64,000 nucleotides of DNA, taken from Phycisphaera sp. (GTDB lineage Bacteria > Planctomycetota > Phycisphaerae > Phycisphaerales > UBA1924). A program made the translations under genes and the position numbers. Location: the NCBI GenBank assembly GCA_025916675.1, contig CP098402.1, positions 1,855,205-1,919,204 on the forward strand. The letters are read 5' to 3'. Shown piece by piece: positions 44,297 through 52,800 of this stretch. The notes beneath the pieces are model-generated. The model was given only the letters and a program-made list of their open reading frames with translations, made no database searches and had not been told where the DNA came from. Every line of letters begins with the position of its first letter. Position 1 is the first letter of the stretch.

Positions 44297-45508
44297 ATGA
44301 ACGTTTACGACAGGGGAAGGCGGGGTCGGGTCGGCCGCCTACGCCACGCGATGACTGGTTTGGTCGGTGGTCTGGCCGCGATGCTGGCACTGGCCTTTGT
44401 CGCCAGCCCGGCGGTGGCCCAGCAAGAGCCCGCCCGGGTGTACACGTTCACGCTCGATGGCTGGTTCGGCAAGGACGTCTCCGAGACGCCCATCGCCGAA
44501 GCCCTCGAGGACGCCCGCCAGGAGAAGGCCGACTACATCATCATCACCGTAGATACGGACTGGCACCAGTACGGTGATCCGCTCAAGAGCGATCTTGATG
44601 AGGACGTCATCGGCGGATTCGATCAGTTCTTCCGGACCAAGGCGATGGCCCCACTCTTCCAAGAGAAGATGCTGGTCTGGGACAAGGAACCCAAGGTCGT
44701 CTTCTGGGTGAAGCAGGCCATGGGCGGGGCGGCGTTCATCCCGTTCTTGGCCGAAACCATGTATTTCCACCCCGAAGGCCGCATCGGCGGCATTCGCGGC
44801 ATCTTCGTGCAGTTCACCACCGGCGACCGTGTGGTGATCGAGAAGCAAGTGGCCCTCCGCCTGACGACCGCCCAGGGCATCGCCATCCAGAATGGGTACG
44901 AGCCCAAGCTGATCGAAGCGTTGACTCGCGGCGACTACGAGTTGTCGTATCGCCTCGAGGGTGGCCGCCCGGTATATCTCGAGCGCGAACCGCGAGCAAC
45001 CGACGAATTCCTGCTGACCAACGATGCCTTGGTCGATGGCAACGGCGATTCCATCCAGGCACTCGCTCGCGGCGAGGGCGTGAACTGGCTGACGCTCAAG
45101 GCCGATGTTGCGCAAGTCCTGGACGTGTCCAAGGGCACGGTCGAGAACATGGACGATCTGCTGTTCGAGCTTGGCATCGCCCGCAACTACGAGATGGTTG
45201 GCAAGGGCGAGAAGATCATGGACGACTGGTCCAAGAGCATCAAGCGGACCGAGGAATCGCTTGGTCGCCTGTGGCGTGATTGGAATGACATCGAGGTCGA
45301 AGGCGACTGGAACGAGCGTCGCCGAGCCCGCGGCCAGCAACGCGCCAAGCTGCAGCAGATGATCGGGCTGCTCGAGCGGTACGAGGAAGCCATCGTTCCG
45401 TACCACATCGACGTGTTCCGTAACTTCCGCAACGCCGCCCAGTTGATCGCCGACTTCCGCATCCGCCTCCAGCGTCTGGAGCTCGAGCAATTGGCCGACG
45501 AGCGCTAA
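44297..45508 (+). CDS. Exported ClpP-fold protein without catalytic Ser
   Basis: A 403-aa protein with a signal peptide (GLAAMLALAFVASPAVAQQ). Residues about 50-190 have the ClpP/crotonase fold of the NfeD/SppA type: YIIITVDTDWHQYGD, then VFWVKQAMGGAAFIPFLA and MYFHPEGRIGG. In its paralogue (next gene) this stretch reads AISAAAM with Ser at 198; here the matching residue is G143, so it should be proteolytically dead. The C-terminal 150 residues are coiled-coil and charged. GGAGG lies nine bases before the ATG. Possibly a partner or regulator of the downstream protein. Confidence 0.8.
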   Translation: MNVYDRGRRGRVGRLRHAMTGLVGGLAAMLALAFVASPAVAQQEPARVYTFTLDGWFGKDVSETPIAEALEDARQEKADYIIITVDTDWHQYGDPLKSDLDEDVIGGFDQFFRTKAMAPLFQEKMLVWDKEPKVVFWVKQAMGGAAFIPFLAETMYFHPEGRIGGIRGIFVQFTTGDRVVIEKQVALRLTTAQGIAIQNGYEPKLIEALTRGDYELSYRLEGGRPVYLEREPRATDEFLLTNDALVDGNGDSIQALARGEGVNWLTLKADVAQVLDVSKGTVENMDDLLFELGIARNYEMVGKGEKIMDDWSKSIKRTEESLGRLWRDWNDIEVEGDWNERRRARGQQRAKLQQMIGLLERYEEAIVPYHIDVFRNFRNAAQLIADFRIRLQRLELEQLADER

Positions 45509-45535
45509 GCGCCCGGGCCCCAGTGGAGAATGACC

Positions 45536-46849
45536 ATGATGAAGACTACCCAAAACACAATTGCCAGGCTGGCCCGCGGCGTGGCCTGCGTTATTGCCGT
45601 CCTGGTGTGCACGCACTTCGCCATCGCGATTGACCGCGTGACCCTCAACGACGGCCGTGTCGTCGAGGGCGAGATCGCCCGTGAATTGAACGGCTCGGTG
45701 TGGGTGAAGACCGCCGACGGCCAGACCCAGTTTTATTCGTCCTCGGACGTGTTGCGTATCGAACGCGATGTCAACACCGAGAGCGAGGAAGCGCCTTCCA
45801 GCCCGACGGTTACCGATCCAACGCCCGGTGAGGCGGAGTCGATGGCTCCCAAGCCCGAGAAACGAGCCGTTTCGGCCGGTGCTCCCCGGGCCGCGGTCCT
45901 GAGCTTCGGCGATGCCGACAGCGGCAAGGACATGGTGGGAACGTATCTGACCGCAGCCTCGCTCCGCGAGTGCATCCCGATGCTCGAAGAAGAGAACGTC
46001 GACATCGTCGTGCTTCGTGTCAACTCTGGCGGTGGTGCCATCCTTGAGATCAAGCGGATCAGCGATCTGCTCGAGAACGAGTACAAGCCGAAGTTCCGCA
46101 CGGTCGCATGGATCGACTACGCCATCTCGGCTGCGGCGATGACACCGCACGCGCTACCCGAGCAATACTTCATGCGTCGCGGCGCGTATGGGGCGTCGAC
46201 CGGCTGGTTCGGCAACCTGACGGCCGTGGCTGGTCGGGACCTCGAAGAGGTGCTCTACCTGATGGAACTCATTAGCGAGCGTGGGGGGCACGACCCGCGC
46301 ATCATGCGGGCCATGCAGATCATGGAGCCGCTGTCGGTCGACCTGGACGACAACGGCCGCGTGACGGCCATGTACCAGAACACCGAGGGCGAGGTGGTCG
46401 TCAACAAGCCCGAGCGTGTGCTGTGCATGACCAGCGAGACGGCGACCAAGATCGGTTTCGCGACGGGTATTGCCGACACGCTTGACGAGCTCGCGACGGC
46501 CATGGGACTCACCGAGGTTGAGTGGGTTGGCGAAGAGGTCAAGGGCAGCCCGTGGCCCGTGAGCAAGGCCGACAAGCACCTACGCCGCTTCCGCGATCAG
46601 ACCGCCCGGGACGAGCAGAGCATCAACGAGTACTTCGACGGCTACAACGTCTCGATCGCGCTCGCTCAGGGGGCCCAGCCGGAAAACCGCGGCAAGTTCA
46701 TCGGCTTCGCCCGGCGCAGCCTGAACTCGATCGTCCGCATGGTTGATAACAACCCGAACCTTGCACTGTTCATCCTGAACTCGTCGGAAGAGGACTTCCG
46801 CAAGTGGGTGCGTGAGCAGGAGCAGTTGTTGCGAGATCTGGCCAAATAA
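45536..46849 (+). CDS. Exported ClpP-fold (NfeD/SppA-like) protein
   Basis: About 437 aa. After a signal or anchor helix (VACVIAVLVCTHFAIAI) a small SH3-like domain follows (DGRVVEGEIARELNGSVWVK). Then the ClpP-fold domain: VDIVVLRVNSGGGA, FRTVAWIDYAISAAAM with S198 the likely nucleophile, and GAYGASTGWFG. The C-terminus is helical. Paralogous to the previous gene, 27 bp apart, so the two are co-expressed. Membrane or periplasmic; a peptidase of membrane proteins is plausible. Start is ATG 45536 (GGAGA eight bases before); ATG 45530 and 45539 are alternatives. Confidence 0.82.
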   Translation: MMKTTQNTIARLARGVACVIAVLVCTHFAIAIDRVTLNDGRVVEGEIARELNGSVWVKTADGQTQFYSSSDVLRIERDVNTESEEAPSSPTVTDPTPGEAESMAPKPEKRAVSAGAPRAAVLSFGDADSGKDMVGTYLTAASLRECIPMLEEENVDIVVLRVNSGGGAILEIKRISDLLENEYKPKFRTVAWIDYAISAAAMTPHALPEQYFMRRGAYGASTGWFGNLTAVAGRDLEEVLYLMELISERGGHDPRIMRAMQIMEPLSVDLDDNGRVTAMYQNTEGEVVVNKPERVLCMTSETATKIGFATGIADTLDELATAMGLTEVEWVGEEVKGSPWPVSKADKHLRRFRDQTARDEQSINEYFDGYNVSIALAQGAQPENRGKFIGFARRSLNSIVRMVDNNPNLALFILNSSEEDFRKWVREQEQLLRDLAK

Positions 46850-46887
46850 GCCGCCGGACACCGGCCGACATCTCGTCCGATCCAGAT

Positions 46888-46925
46888 CGGGGCCGTCTCT
46901 GCGAAGGGGCGGCCCCGTGTTCTTT
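46888..46925 (+). terminator. Terminator after the ClpP-fold pair
   Basis: Stem CGGGGCCG/CGGCCCCG (46888-46895 with 46910-46917) then TGTTCTTT. It starts 38 bp after the stop codon. Confidence 0.7.
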
Positions 46926-47034
46926 GGTGGATCAAAGCAAGCCGAATTGGTTGGCGGTCTACCATGCCCCTCACCGCCGGTAGGAAGGCCCTCCCGGCGG
47001 CGCCTTGAAGACGCAGACCAAGGAGGCCCCTGCC

Positions 47035-48783
47035 ATGACTACCGCCGCCACTCCGACCGGCCTGGTGCCCGAAGACATCGACGCCACGAACTGGGACAAC
47101 CTGCGCCCACTGTTCGACGAGCTGGCTGACCGCGAGGTCGCTGGCAAGGCCGAACTCGAGCAATGGCTGGTCGACCGTAGCGAGCTCGAGGCCGCGTGCA
47201 GTGAGGCGCAGGCAAACCTGTATATCGCGATGACGTGCGATACCGCGAGCGATGAGAAGCGGAAGGCCTACACGAACTTCCTGGAGAACGTTGCGCCAAA
47301 GCTCAAGCCCGCTGGCTTTCAGCTCGACCAGCGGCAGGTGGAGTTGGCCGAGAAGTTCGGCCTGGGCGGCGAGCGGTACGAGGTGCTGGCCCGCGACGTG
47401 AAGGCCGACGTGGAGCTGTTCCGCGACGAGAACGTGCCGATCCAGACCGAGGTCGACAAGGTCGAGCAGACGTACACCGAGACGGTGGGCGCGATGACCG
47501 TCGAGTTCGATGGGGAAGAGAAGACGCTGCCGCAGATGGGGGTGTATCTCCAGGAGACCGATCGGGACGTCCGCGAGAAGGCGTGGCGCGGCATCGCCGA
47601 CCGGCGGCTCCAGGATGCGACCAAGATCAACGGCATCTACGACCGGCTGATCGAGCTTCGCCACCAGATGGCCCAGAACGCCGGGCACAAGGACTTCGTG
47701 GGCTACTCGTTCGCCGCGATGCACCGGTTCGATTACACACCGGCGGATTGCAAGGACTTCCATGACGCCGTGGAGAAGGTCGTCGTGCCGTTCAAGCGTA
47801 AGCTCGACGCGCAGCGTCGTGAGAAGATGGGCGTTGATCCGCTGCGGCCATGGGATCTGGCCGTTGATCCGTTGGGACGCGACCCGCTCAAGCCGTTCAA
47901 GGGCGGCGTGGACATGGTGGCCAAGTCGAAGGCCGCGTTCGAGGCGATCGACCCCAGGCTGGCAAAGATGTTCGCCACCCTGGGCGACGGCAGCAACAGC
48001 AACGGGCCTGCCGACGGTGCGCTCATGGACCTGGACAGCCGCAAGGGCAAGGGCCCGGGCGGGTACCAATACATGCGTGATCGCGTGCGCGAGCCGTTCA
48101 TCTTCATGAATGCCGCGGGGCTGCATCGCGACGTGGAGACGATGGTGCACGAGGCAGGCCATGCGTTCCACAGCATGATGTGCAACGACGAGCCGCTGCT
48201 GCACTACCGGCATAGCCCGATCGAGTTCGCCGAGGTGGCGAGCATGTCGATGGAACTGCTCAGCATGCCGCACTGGGGCGGGCCCAACGGCTTCTACAGC
48301 GACAAGGCCAATCATGCCCGGGCCATGCGTGAGCAGCTCGAGGGCAGCATCTCGATGCTGGCGTGGATCGCGACGATCGACGCGTTCCAGCACTTTATCT
48401 ATAGCAATCCAGAGCACACGCACGAGCAGCGCACGGAGCAGTGGCTCGAGCTGGACGACCGATTTGGCAGCGAAGTGTCGTGGGACGGCCTGCAGCGCGA
48501 GCGTGAGACGCAGTGGCAGCGCCAGTTGCACCTGTTCAGCCACCCGTTCTATTACATCGAGTACGGCATCGCCCAGCTCGGCTCTCTCCAGCTCTGGATG
48601 CGCTCGCTCGACGAGGGCGAAGCGGTCGCGATCGATGCGTACCTGCACGCGTTGTCGCTCGGCGGCTCGCGGCCGCTACCCGAATTGTTCGAGGCGGCGG
48701 GCATCAAGCTTGATTTCTCGGTCGAGACGATCGCTCGTCTTGCCGAACGTGTCGAAGCGGAGCTGGCAAAGCTGCCCGAGTAA
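47035..48783 (+). CDS. Oligoendopeptidase F-like M3 metallopeptidase
   Basis: A 582-aa M3 family peptidase with the zinc motif HEAGH at 372-376 and the following EFAEVASMSMELL (third ligand Glu). Length and an N-terminal helical region (about 20-200) fit PepF of the M3B group. It digests peptides of about 5-20 residues in the cytoplasm. AAGGAGG eight bases before ATG 47035 decides the start over an upstream TTG. Neighbour of an M32 carboxypeptidase gene 38 bp downstream, so both probably belong to one peptide-scavenging operon. Confidence 0.92.
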   Translation: MTTAATPTGLVPEDIDATNWDNLRPLFDELADREVAGKAELEQWLVDRSELEAACSEAQANLYIAMTCDTASDEKRKAYTNFLENVAPKLKPAGFQLDQRQVELAEKFGLGGERYEVLARDVKADVELFRDENVPIQTEVDKVEQTYTETVGAMTVEFDGEEKTLPQMGVYLQETDRDVREKAWRGIADRRLQDATKINGIYDRLIELRHQMAQNAGHKDFVGYSFAAMHRFDYTPADCKDFHDAVEKVVVPFKRKLDAQRREKMGVDPLRPWDLAVDPLGRDPLKPFKGGVDMVAKSKAAFEAIDPRLAKMFATLGDGSNSNGPADGALMDLDSRKGKGPGGYQYMRDRVREPFIFMNAAGLHRDVETMVHEAGHAFHSMMCNDEPLLHYRHSPIEFAEVASMSMELLSMPHWGGPNGFYSDKANHARAMREQLEGSISMLAWIATIDAFQHFIYSNPEHTHEQRTEQWLELDDRFGSEVSWDGLQRERETQWQRQLHLFSHPFYYIEYGIAQLGSLQLWMRSLDEGEAVAIDAYLHALSLGGSRPLPELFEAAGIKLDFSVETIARLAERVEAELAKLPE

Positions 48784-48821
48784 CCTATTCATCCTACGAG
48801 ATTCTGAAAGGAAGACGACGC

Positions 48822-50351
48822 ATGTCGAAGTACGCCGAATTGTGCGCCTACGGGCGCCGGGGTGCCACGCTCAAATCCATCGCGGCCCTGCTGGGGTGGG
48901 ACCAGGAGACCTACATGCCGCGTGGTGGCGGTGATGCGCGGGCCGAGCAGATGGCGCTCATGGCGGGCATGATGCACGAACGCGGCACGTCGGAAGAACT
49001 TGGCAACCTGATCGCCGGTTGTGAGGACGAGGATCTTGATGCCCAGCAGTGGGCGTGCGTGCGGGAATTCCGACGAGACTACGACAAGCAGATGAAGCTG
49101 GATAAGCCGCTGGTCGAAGAACTGGCTCGCACGGGCAGCAAGGCCCAGGATCTGTGGAAAGAAGCACGCAAGAACAACGACTTCAAGTCTTTTGCGCCGC
49201 TCTTGAGCAGCATGGTCGAACTCTCGCGGGAGAAGGCCAAGGCGTTCGGCTACGCGGAAGGCGGCGAGTTGTACGACGCGTTGCTGGATGAGTACGAGCA
49301 CAACGCAACGGCCAAGGAAGTCGAGACGGTATTCACGCCGCTGGGCGAGCAGCTCTCGGCGCTGGTGAAGGAGTTGCAGGACTCGGGCAAGGCGCCCAAT
49401 GATGCGCCGACGAAGATCCATGCGCCGAGCGATCGCCAGCACGCGCTCGGGTTGCACGTGCTCAAGGCCATCGGCTTCGATCTCAACGCGGGCCGGCTAG
49501 ACATCACGACGCACCCCTTCTGCGAGGGGCTCGCCCCGGGCGACACGCGGCTGACCACGCGCTACGACGAAGAGTACTTCCCCGGTGCGCTGTACGGCAC
49601 TATGCACGAAGCCGGGCACGGCATGTACGAGCAGGGGCTGCCCAAGAGCGGCACGCACGAAGGCCCGGGCGGCGAGGCCATCCAGAGTTTCGGCACGCCG
49701 TTGGCCGACGACATCTCGCTGGGCATCCACGAGAGCCAGAGCCGCATGTGGGAGAACATGGTCGGGCGCAGCCGGCCGTTCTGGAAATGGATCTACCAAG
49801 AGGCGTGCGACCAGTTCGCCGAGCTTGGCAAGTTCGACCAGGAAGAGGTGTACCGCGCGGTCAACATCGTGCGGCCGACGTACATCCGCGTCGAGGCAGA
49901 CGAGGGCACGTACAACCTGCACGTGATGCTGCGTTTCGGCATCGAGCGGGCGTTGATCTCGGGGGACCTGTCGGTGAACGACCTGCCGGGCGCTTGGAAC
50001 GAACGATTCAAGGACATGCTCGGGCTCGACGTGCCCGACGACACGAACGGGTGCCTGCAGGACGTCCATTGGAGCTTCGGGCTGTTCGGCTATTTCCCGA
50101 CGTACACGCTGGGCAACCTGTACGCGGCCCAGCTCTGGCAGACGATCAGCCAGCAGGTGCCCGGGCTCGACAACGACTTCGCCAAGGGCGACTTTGGGCG
50201 GCTCAAGCAATGGCTGAACGAGAACGTCCACGCGCACGGCCGTCGGTATGGGGCGGGCGAGCTGTGCGAGAAGGTGACGGGACGGCCGTTGGAATCGCAG
50301 CCGCTGATGGAGTATCTTGGCGGGAAGCTCCGCGAGGTCTACAAGATCTAA
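48822..50351 (+). CDS. Carboxypeptidase Taq-like M32 metallopeptidase
   Basis: A 509-aa M32 enzyme: HEAGH at 262-266 (zinc), HESQSRMWENMVGRS (M32 signature) and a downstream IRVEADEGTYNLH motif with a zinc-ligand Glu. It cuts residues from peptide C-termini in the cytoplasm. AAAGGAAG precedes the ATG. Ends by 4-bp overlap with the convergent small gene. Together with the M3 gene it supports peptide recycling. Confidence 0.92.
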   Translation: MSKYAELCAYGRRGATLKSIAALLGWDQETYMPRGGGDARAEQMALMAGMMHERGTSEELGNLIAGCEDEDLDAQQWACVREFRRDYDKQMKLDKPLVEELARTGSKAQDLWKEARKNNDFKSFAPLLSSMVELSREKAKAFGYAEGGELYDALLDEYEHNATAKEVETVFTPLGEQLSALVKELQDSGKAPNDAPTKIHAPSDRQHALGLHVLKAIGFDLNAGRLDITTHPFCEGLAPGDTRLTTRYDEEYFPGALYGTMHEAGHGMYEQGLPKSGTHEGPGGEAIQSFGTPLADDISLGIHESQSRMWENMVGRSRPFWKWIYQEACDQFAELGKFDQEEVYRAVNIVRPTYIRVEADEGTYNLHVMLRFGIERALISGDLSVNDLPGAWNERFKDMLGLDVPDDTNGCLQDVHWSFGLFGYFPTYTLGNLYAAQLWQTISQQVPGLDNDFAKGDFGRLKQWLNENVHAHGRRYGAGELCEKVTGRPLESQPLMEYLGGKLREVYKI

Positions 50352-50551
50352 CCCAGCTTGTCCTTGCGCACGCGGACCTCGTCGATCGTCGTTGTCGTGC
50401 GGCGGAGGATGACCTCGTCGTCGTCGGACAGCTCTCTTGGCGCTCGATCTCGATCGTACTTGTCGGGATCGGTCTTGACCGCCTTGACGATCTCGCCCAC
50501 GAACGATCCCAGTGATCGCATGAGTCCCGGCTTGTGCTTGTCTCCGGTCAT
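50348..50551 (-). CDS. Small unknown protein co-translated with PfkB kinase
   Basis: A 67-aa protein, basic then acidic (DRDRAPRELSDDDEVILRR), with an amphipathic helix LGSFVGEIVKAVKTDP. No match that I know. Its ATG overlaps the TGA of the PfkB gene (ATGA), typical of translational coupling, and its stop overlaps the M32 gene's end by 4 bp on the other strand. The tight fit argues for a real gene; the product could be a small regulator. Confidence 0.6.
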   Translation of the reverse strand: MTGDKHKPGLMRSLGSFVGEIVKAVKTDPDKYDRDRAPRELSDDDEVILRRTTTTIDEVRVRKDKLG

Positions 50552-51570
50552 GCCTTGGCCTTCGCGGGGGTGGAACGCACCATCCTGGGCAGGGGCATCG
50601 AGTCGCGGAGACGCTCGAAGTCGGGGCATTTCAAGAGTTCCGTGCCCGGGGTGATGGCGGCGGCGGCTCCGGCGGCGACACCGTCACGCAGGATCTCTTC
50701 CGGTAAACTGCCGCGTTCGATGGCCAGGACCGCGGCGGCGACCATGCTGTCGCCCGCGCCGGTGGCGCTATGCACGTCGACCTTCGGGGCTTGGCAGAAG
50801 GCGTAGCCGTCCTTCATAGCCAAGACGGCACCGTCGCCGCCCATGCTAACCAGCACGTAGGTGATGTTGTGCGTTTGGGCCAGTTCGATGGCGGCGGCGC
50901 CCACGACGGCGGGATCGGACTCGTCGGGGTTCATGTTTCCAATCGTGTCGGCCAGCTCGCGACGATTCGGTTTGACCATGCACACGCCCGCGCCCAGGGC
51001 CTCTCGGAGCGCGGGTCCAGAACTATCAACGACGACGCGCCCGCCGACAGCGCGCACCCTGTCGATGATGGTGCGCACGAAGGGTGGCTCGACGCCCGGG
51101 GGCAGGCTGCCGCTGATGACCGCGAGCCCCCCGCCTTCCACACTCCCAACGCCGTCGACGAGCGCGGCCAGGCACGCCTCGGCCTCGTCGTCGCTCAGCT
51201 CGGCCCCGGGCATGTTGAAGCGGAACTGGTTGCCGGTGCTGGTCTCGTTGACGATGACGTTCTCGCGCGTGGGTGCCATCACGGGCACGCCCCGCTGGTC
51301 GCACAACTTACCGGTGCAATAGAGGCCCACCAGGAATTTCAGCAGGTCGCCCACCTTGCCGCCCGCGGGGAACACGGCCGTCGACTTGCCTCCCAGCTCG
51401 GCGATGGCCCGGGTGACGTTGAGCCCCCCGCCGCCGGGCTCGCGCTTGGGCTGGCCGCAGCGGAGCTTGTGCTCGGGCTCGACGGTGTCGACCTGGACGC
51501 CCATGTCGATGCATGGGTTGAGGGTGAGGGTGAAGATGCGGGCGGGGGTGTCGGAAGGGGGGGTGGACAT
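50548..51570 (-). CDS. PfkB-family sugar kinase, 1-phosphofructokinase/tagatose-6-P kinase-like
   Basis: A 340-aa PfkB kinase. The substrate-binding strand LTLNPCIDMGVQVD with GGGGLNVTRAIAELGG is the typical FruK/PfkB/LacC opening; the catalytic end has ATGAGDSMVAAAV (Asp base). It likely phosphorylates fructose-1-phosphate or tagatose-6-phosphate, but no fru or lac genes are present. It overlaps the small gene (50551) by ATGA, and its start lies inside the 3' part of the upstream open frame. Confidence 0.88.
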   Translation of the reverse strand: MSTPPSDTPARIFTLTLNPCIDMGVQVDTVEPEHKLRCGQPKREPGGGGLNVTRAIAELGGKSTAVFPAGGKVGDLLKFLVGLYCTGKLCDQRGVPVMAPTRENVIVNETSTGNQFRFNMPGAELSDDEAEACLAALVDGVGSVEGGGLAVISGSLPPGVEPPFVRTIIDRVRAVGGRVVVDSSGPALREALGAGVCMVKPNRRELADTIGNMNPDESDPAVVGAAAIELAQTHNITYVLVSMGGDGAVLAMKDGYAFCQAPKVDVHSATGAGDSMVAAAVLAIERGSLPEEILRDGVAAGAAAAITPGTELLKCPDFERLRDSMPLPRMVRSTPAKAKA

Positions 51571-51935
51571 GGGGGATGGTATCGGCAGATTCGGGGCCGA
51601 GGGCGAGGCGCTGGCTGCCTACCCACTAACAGCACGACGGTCACGCTGATGACCATCATGACGATGCTCACGAGTATCGAGAGGGTTACGTGGGCCACCC
51701 ACAGGCCGAATTGGCGGCCGCGGTCGGGGCCGGCGATGATCGCGGGAAGGAACACGGCCAGACCGGCGAGAAACGCGAACAGCGTCGCCGGCAAGAACAC
51801 CCACATGACGGACTGCATCTCCATCTTGCCAGATTGCTCGACGAACATTGCCAATACGACCATTCCTGCATACCCAAGGGCGATGGGTATGACGGTCCAC
51901 CCGAGTGCCTTATTGAAGCTGGGCGTCTCGGCCAT
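51339..51935 (-). CDS. Small membrane protein, C-terminal reading overlaps the kinase gene
   Basis: As read, 198 aa: three membrane helices (about residues 12-28, 43-68, 76-105) with convincing topology, then a Pro/Ser-rich tail that is out of frame with, and overlaps by 232 nt, the kinase gene. The helices probably form a real protein of about 110 residues; the tail may only be a GC-rich open frame, and the true stop may be lost or misread near 51610. Start ATG 51935 (MAETPSF). Function unknown. Confidence 0.5.
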   Translation of the reverse strand: MAETPSFNKALGWTVIPIALGYAGMVVLAMFVEQSGKMEMQSVMWVFLPATLFAFLAGLAVFLPAIIAGPDRGRQFGLWVAHVTLSILVSIVMMVISVTVVLLVGRQPAPRPRPRICRYHPPCPPPLPTPPPASSPSPSTHASTWASRSTPSSPSTSSAAASPSASPAAGGSTSPGPSPSWEASRRPCSPRAARWATC

Positions 51936-51986
51936 GTTGAGTAGTTGGGAATGAACCCCGGTAGCTTGCCTCAACTCCCGGAGACT

Positions 51987-52592
51987 TCAGCGGCGGCGAG
52001 GGCGGCCGAATCCGAAGACGGCGAGGCCCAACACCATTGTTCCGGCGGGCGCGGGGACGACGCGGATGGTGGCGCGGCCCTCGACGATCTCGTCGATCAG
52101 CGACACGGTCTCGGAACTGCTCATCTCGATGTAGGCGTCGAAACGGGTGGTGAGCGTCGAGAGTTCGACGTCGAAGGGAGCCGCGACGTCCGCTGGGGCG
52201 GTGTAGGTGGCCTGCCAGAAGGGGAGCGGGTAGGGCGGTGGCGGGAAGATCGGGAAGGGCCAGTTGAGCTTGCCGGCGAGGATGCCGTCGACGCCGGTGG
52301 GTGAGATCTCGCCGGCCATCGTGCCCGGGCCCGCCATGCCGTCGATGAGCATCGGGTCGCTCAGGCCCATGCTGCCGGCCGAACTCACTAGGTTCGTCTC
52401 GACCACGGCGATGTCGTAGGTCCGCGTGGATGCGCCGAGCCAGGCCGCAGAGAGCGTGACCAAGGTGCTTTCGCCTGGCCGCAGTTCGGGATTGTCCGCC
52501 GTCATCACGATACCGACATCGGGGATGACCTGGGCCGTAGCCGTCGCGGCCAGGAACCCTCCGACGAAGAGACCGATCACTCGCGGGCCCAT
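51987..52592 (-). CDS. Exported protein with PEP-CTERM-like tail
   Basis: A 201-aa protein with signal peptide (VIGLFVGGFLAATATAQ) and a C-terminus PAPAGTMVLGLAVFGF followed by RRR. This matches the PEP-CTERM sorting pattern (a short Pro motif, hydrophobic helix, basic cluster) as found in planctomycetes, usually processed by an exosortase that is not in this window. The middle is beta-rich with no known domain. Possibly an extracellular matrix protein. Its start faces the CBS gene across a 208-bp gap. Confidence 0.75.
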   Translation of the reverse strand: MGPRVIGLFVGGFLAATATAQVIPDVGIVMTADNPELRPGESTLVTLSAAWLGASTRTYDIAVVETNLVSSAGSMGLSDPMLIDGMAGPGTMAGEISPTGVDGILAGKLNWPFPIFPPPPYPLPFWQATYTAPADVAAPFDVELSTLTTRFDAYIEMSSSETVSLIDEIVEGRATIRVVPAPAGTMVLGLAVFGFGRPRRR

Positions 52593-52800
52593 ATACGTTT
52601 CTCCCCTGGTATCGCGAACCCCACGGTGGCGGCATCGGGGACGAGAGCCCCGGGGTGAAACCCACCACCCCCATCAGGTGACTCTCCGCAACACGCCCGG
52701 GCCCGGTTCCCCTACCCTGTGGGTGTGACCCCGGTCAGCATCCGGGCCTGGCACGGAAGCCCGGCTCACACCCGAATCGAAGTCTAGTGGGAATAACGAC

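Noticed and set aside
46666-48648. 660-codon open frame on the minus strand
   Set aside because: Shadow of the M3 peptidase gene with HEAGH; long antisense frames are expected at this GC content.
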